Shown here piece by piece: positions 61,784 through 64,000 of a DNA stretch of 64,000 bases. Origin of the DNA: Actinotalea caeni (GTDB taxonomy: Bacteria; Actinomycetota; Actinomycetes; Actinomycetales; Beutenbergiaceae); assembly GCF_009733795.1 (NCBI RefSeq), contig NZ_WNXX01000016.1:1-64000 (forward strand), given 5' to 3'. The notes below the pieces were generated by a model. It was not told the origin of the DNA. It was given only the letters and a program-made list of their open reading frames with translations, and searched no databases. How positions within the stretch are numbered: position 1 is the first letter of the stretch; each line of letters starts with the position of its first letter. The position numbers were made by a program, and so were the translations under genes.

Positions 61784-62551
61784 ATGTCGCAGCGCAGGAA
61801 GGCGAAGGCGGCCTCCCGGCGTGAGGAGGCCCGCCGCGAGGCGGAACGGCTGCTGCGGCAGGCGCGGCGCCGCCGGGGGCTGGCCGTGCTCGGCGTCGTG
61901 CTGCTCGTCGTCGGGCTCGCGGTCGCCGGCGTGATCATCTGGCAGGGCGCCCAGGCGACCTATCTCGACGACGTCTCCCGCCGCCCGCAGGGCTCCGACA
62001 CCAGCGGCGGCATCCCGGTCTCGGCCGACGGCGTGCCCGGCACCGCGCCCGACGCGCCACGGCTCGACGTCTACCTCGATGTGCAGTCGCCCGCGTCGGT
62101 CGCGTTCTGGACCGCGCAGGCCGAGGACCTGGAGCGGCTGCGCGCCGACGGCACGGTCGCGCTGTGGCTGCATCTCGTCGGGTTCGTCGACGGCGGCATC
62201 AACGGGTTCTCGACGCGGGCCGGCGAGGCCGCGGTCGTCGTCGCGGACCGCTCGCCCGAGCAGTTCCTCGCGTTCCTCGACGGCGCCTTCGCCCGGCGCG
62301 CCGCGGGGGCCGAGAAGCTCAACGACCCCGACCTGGCCGAGCTCGGACTGGAGGTCGGTGTCTCGCAGGACGTCGTGGACAAGTTCACCGACGGACTGTT
62401 CGACCGCTGGTTCGTCGCCGCCACCCAGCAGGCGGAGCGCGACGGCGTCGAGGACACCCCGACGATCCGGCTCGACGGACGCACCATCGAGGCCGACTGG
62501 GCCGCCGAGGGCGCGCTCGCGGAGGCGGTCGGGACCGCCGTCGCGGGCTGA
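61784..62551 (+). CDS. DsbA-like paralogue lacking the CxxC active site
   Basis: The 255-residue product copies the layout of the gene before it: a basic N-terminus (KAKAASRREEARREAERLLRQ), one membrane helix (LAVLGVVLLVVGLAVAGVIIW) and a thioredoxin-like domain. Where its neighbour has DVYIDFMCPVC, it reads DVYLDVQSPAS, so both cysteines are serines. The loop near the end, EDTPTIRLDG, keeps the cis-Pro. The thioredoxin chemistry must be absent; it may bind or chaperone the active partner. It begins 5 nt after the first gene's stop. Confidence 0.88.
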   Translation: MSQRRKAKAASRREEARREAERLLRQARRRRGLAVLGVVLLVVGLAVAGVIIWQGAQATYLDDVSRRPQGSDTSGGIPVSADGVPGTAPDAPRLDVYLDVQSPASVAFWTAQAEDLERLRADGTVALWLHLVGFVDGGINGFSTRAGEAAVVVADRSPEQFLAFLDGAFARRAAGAEKLNDPDLAELGLEVGVSQDVVDKFTDGLFDRWFVAATQQAERDGVEDTPTIRLDGRTIEADWAAEGALAEAVGTAVAG

Positions 62552-62578
62552 CGCCGGGGAGCCGCACGGGGACGCGGC

Positions 62579-62584
62579 TACGAT
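62579..62584 (+). promoter_or_regulatory. Possible -10 of the tRNA gene
   Basis: TACGAT lies 24 nt before the mature tRNA 5' end. Confidence 0.4.
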
Positions 62585-62608
62585 GACTCCGCCCGGACCC
62601 CGGTCCGC

Positions 62609-62682
62609 GCCGCGTTAGCTCAGCTGGCCAGAGCGTCCGCCTTGTAAGCGGAGGGTCGTCGGTTCGAATCCGACACGCGGCT
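62609..62682 (+). tRNA. tRNA-Thr (anticodon UGU)
   Basis: The 74-nt cloverleaf has acceptor arms GCCGCGT/ACGCGGC, D stem GCTC/GAGC, anticodon stem TCCGC/GCGGA around CTTGTAA (anticodon TGT), a 5-nt variable loop and T arm GTCGG-TTCGAAT-CCGAC. The discriminator is T. CCA is not encoded. Confidence 0.96.
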
Positions 62683-62746
62683 CCCGTCCCGTCCACCTCG
62701 CCCTGCCCGTGACCGGCGCGCGAGGAGGCGCCGCCCGCAGCAGGCC

Positions 62747-62752
62747 TAGGCT
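62747..62752 (+). promoter_or_regulatory. Leaderless -10 for the S9 peptidase gene
   Basis: TAGGCT lies 7 nt before ATG 62760. Confidence 0.55.
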
Positions 62753-62759
62753 GACGCCC

Positions 62760-64000
62760 ATGCGTCCCGAGCACCTCGCACTCTTCCGCCAGCCGAGCCG
62801 ACCCGCCGTCCACCCCGACGGCACCTGGGCGGCGGTGGCGATCAGCCGGCCCGACCTCGACGAGGACGGCTACCCGAGCAGCCTGTGGCGGCTCGACCTC
62901 GGCACCGGCGAGCTGACCCCGCTCACCCACGGCACCGCCGACCGCGACCCGGCGATCTCGCCGGACGGGCGCTGGCTCGCGTTCGTGCGCGGCGGCAAGG
63001 GCGTCAAGCCACAGCTCGCACTGATGCCGACCGCCGGTGGTGAGCCGCGCGTCGTCACCGACCACCAGGGCGGTGTCGGCGGACGCCCGGAGTTCTCGCC
63101 CGACGGCACCCGCATCGCCTACACCTCGCGCGTGCCCGAGAAGGGCCGCTACGGCACCGACGAGAAGGTCGGCCCCGACGCCGAGCCGCCCCGGCTCATC
63201 ACCGACTTCTCCTACCGCGCGGACGGGCTCGGCTTCCGGCTCGACCGCCCGTCGCACGTGTTCGTCGTCGACGTCCCGCCGCTGCCGGACCCGACCGCCG
63301 ACGTGCCGAGGGCCGACGAGGGCTCGGACGAGCCGGCCGCACCGACCGGCGCCGTCGCGTCGACCGGTGTCGCGCCCGTCCAGGTGACGACCGGTCCGCT
63401 CGACCACGGCGGCCCGACCTGGCTGGACGACGGCGAGCTGCTCGTGCTCCGCGACGTCGTCGACACGCTGGGCGCCGCCCTGGTGCGGCACCCCGCGACC
63501 GCGGGCTCCGAGGGCGTCGAGATCGCGGTGCCGCACCACGGGCCCGACGACGTCGCCGTCGCCCCCGACGGCACCGTCTACCTCCTCGTGCGCGACCAGG
63601 GCGAGGACGGCTTCGACTTCATCGGCCGCTCGCCCGCGCTGTACCGGGCACGGCTGACCGGGACGGGCTTCGAGGACGTGCAGCGGCTGACCGACCCCAC
63701 GACCGAGTCGCTCACCGGCGCGGTCCTCGCCCCGGTCGCCGACGGCGTGCTGGTCACCCGCGCGCACCGCGGCACCGTGCAGCTCGTGCGGCACCCCGGC
63801 ACGCCGGACGGCGCGCTCGAGGTGCTCGTCGGCGGCGACCGCGAGGTGTACGCGGCGGAGCCGGTGACCGGCGGCGGCGTGCTGGTCGCGTCGACCGGCG
63901 TCGGCACGGTCGGCGACCTCGGCCTCGTCGGCGGCGACGGCTCGCTCCGACCGCTCACCGACCTCTCCGCCCGGCTGCGCACCGAGGCCGGCGTGCACGA
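62760..64000 (+). CDS. S9-family prolyl oligopeptidase-like peptidase (3' end outside window)
   Basis: 413 codons are visible and the frame stays open to the window end. The protein is built of beta-propeller repeats typical of the N-terminal half of S9 peptidases: RPAVHPDGTWAAVAISRPD; DPAISPDGRWLAFVRGG; GGRPEFSPDGTRIAYTSRV; DVAVAPDGTVYLLV. The catalytic hydrolase domain (Ser, Asp, His) would follow beyond the end and cannot be seen. Acyl-peptide hydrolase or dipeptidyl-peptidase-like activity on short peptides is likely. The absence of a signal peptide suggests a cytoplasmic enzyme. The start follows a leaderless promoter. Confidence 0.88.
   Translation, partial: MRPEHLALFRQPSRPAVHPDGTWAAVAISRPDLDEDGYPSSLWRLDLGTGELTPLTHGTADRDPAISPDGRWLAFVRGGKGVKPQLALMPTAGGEPRVVTDHQGGVGGRPEFSPDGTRIAYTSRVPEKGRYGTDEKVGPDAEPPRLITDFSYRADGLGFRLDRPSHVFVVDVPPLPDPTADVPRADEGSDEPAAPTGAVASTGVAPVQVTTGPLDHGGPTWLDDGELLVLRDVVDTLGAALVRHPATAGSEGVEIAVPHHGPDDVAVAPDGTVYLLVRDQGEDGFDFIGRSPALYRARLTGTGFEDVQRLTDPTTESLTGAVLAPVADGVLVTRAHRGTVQLVRHPGTPDGALEVLVGGDREVYAAEPVTGGGVLVASTGVGTVGDLGLVGGDGSLRPLTDLSARLRTEAGVH

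Overview
The window is 64 kb of very GC-rich DNA in which codons end almost always in G or C. Lsr2, CarD, a SenX3-RegX3-type phosphate two-component system, DUF3180, DUF2342 and DUF4032 proteins and a dense set of leaderless promoters (TANNNT about 6-8 nt before the start codon) point to an actinobacterium. Gene order and content suggest order Micrococcales, probably a Cellulomonas-like lineage; this is inferred from gene families and synteny, not from a marker-gene comparison.

Layout. 0-7 kb: the end of a membrane-anchored unknown protein, a large flavin/iron-sulfur D-lactate or glycolate dehydrogenase, a lipase-like hydrolase coupled to a DinB/mycothiol-type protein, and a Gfo/Idh oxidoreductase. 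7.0-7.4 kb: an unusual inverted array of 28-bp repeats. 7.4-10.2 kb: metY-metX (homocysteine synthesis by direct sulfhydrylation) behind a leader that seems to begin with a 7-codon leaderless peptide gene. 10.6-12.8 kb: a RipA-like NlpC/P60 wall hydrolase and a GH16-like protein. 12.8-29.6 kb: a conserved actinobacterial core, ppa, dacB, DUF2342 protease, tilS, hpt, ftsH, folE, folP, a folB-folK fusion, DUF3180, two PH-domain membrane proteins, a DUF2520-PanC fusion, lysS, lsr2. 29.6-38.5 kb: lactonase, gpmA, an XRE-HTH/MurA fusion, phoU, senX3-regX3, a lipoprotein, carD, ispD, ispF.

38.5-50.1 kb is an accessory block (PL8 polysaccharide lyase, two MarR regulators, PadR/DUF1048/ABC exporter module, another ABC exporter, Ogt, DUF3224, VOC, methyltransferase, MFS pump). 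It separates ispF from cysS-rlmB, which usually follow carD-ispD-ispF directly. 50.1-64 kb holds cysS, rlmB, an unknown coiled-coil membrane protein, DUF4032, a UgpC/MsmX-type sugar ABC ATPase, trehalose synthesis (otsA-otsB), a Ser/Thr kinase, a DsbA-like pair of which the second has lost its active-site cysteines, tRNA-Thr(UGU) and the start of an S9 peptidase.

Main points for follow-up: (1) the HTH-MurA fusion, whose leaderless promoter carries a perfect 16-bp palindrome between -35 and -10, and which departs from MurA at two aspartate motifs; (2) the metYX leader with a possible MFRRMCR attenuator peptide; (3) the DUF2520-PanC fusion; (4) two related families of 28-29-bp intergenic repeats; (5) the lsr2 promoter with three alternating GACAC/GTGTC half-sites; (6) ispD, which seems to start at CTG.
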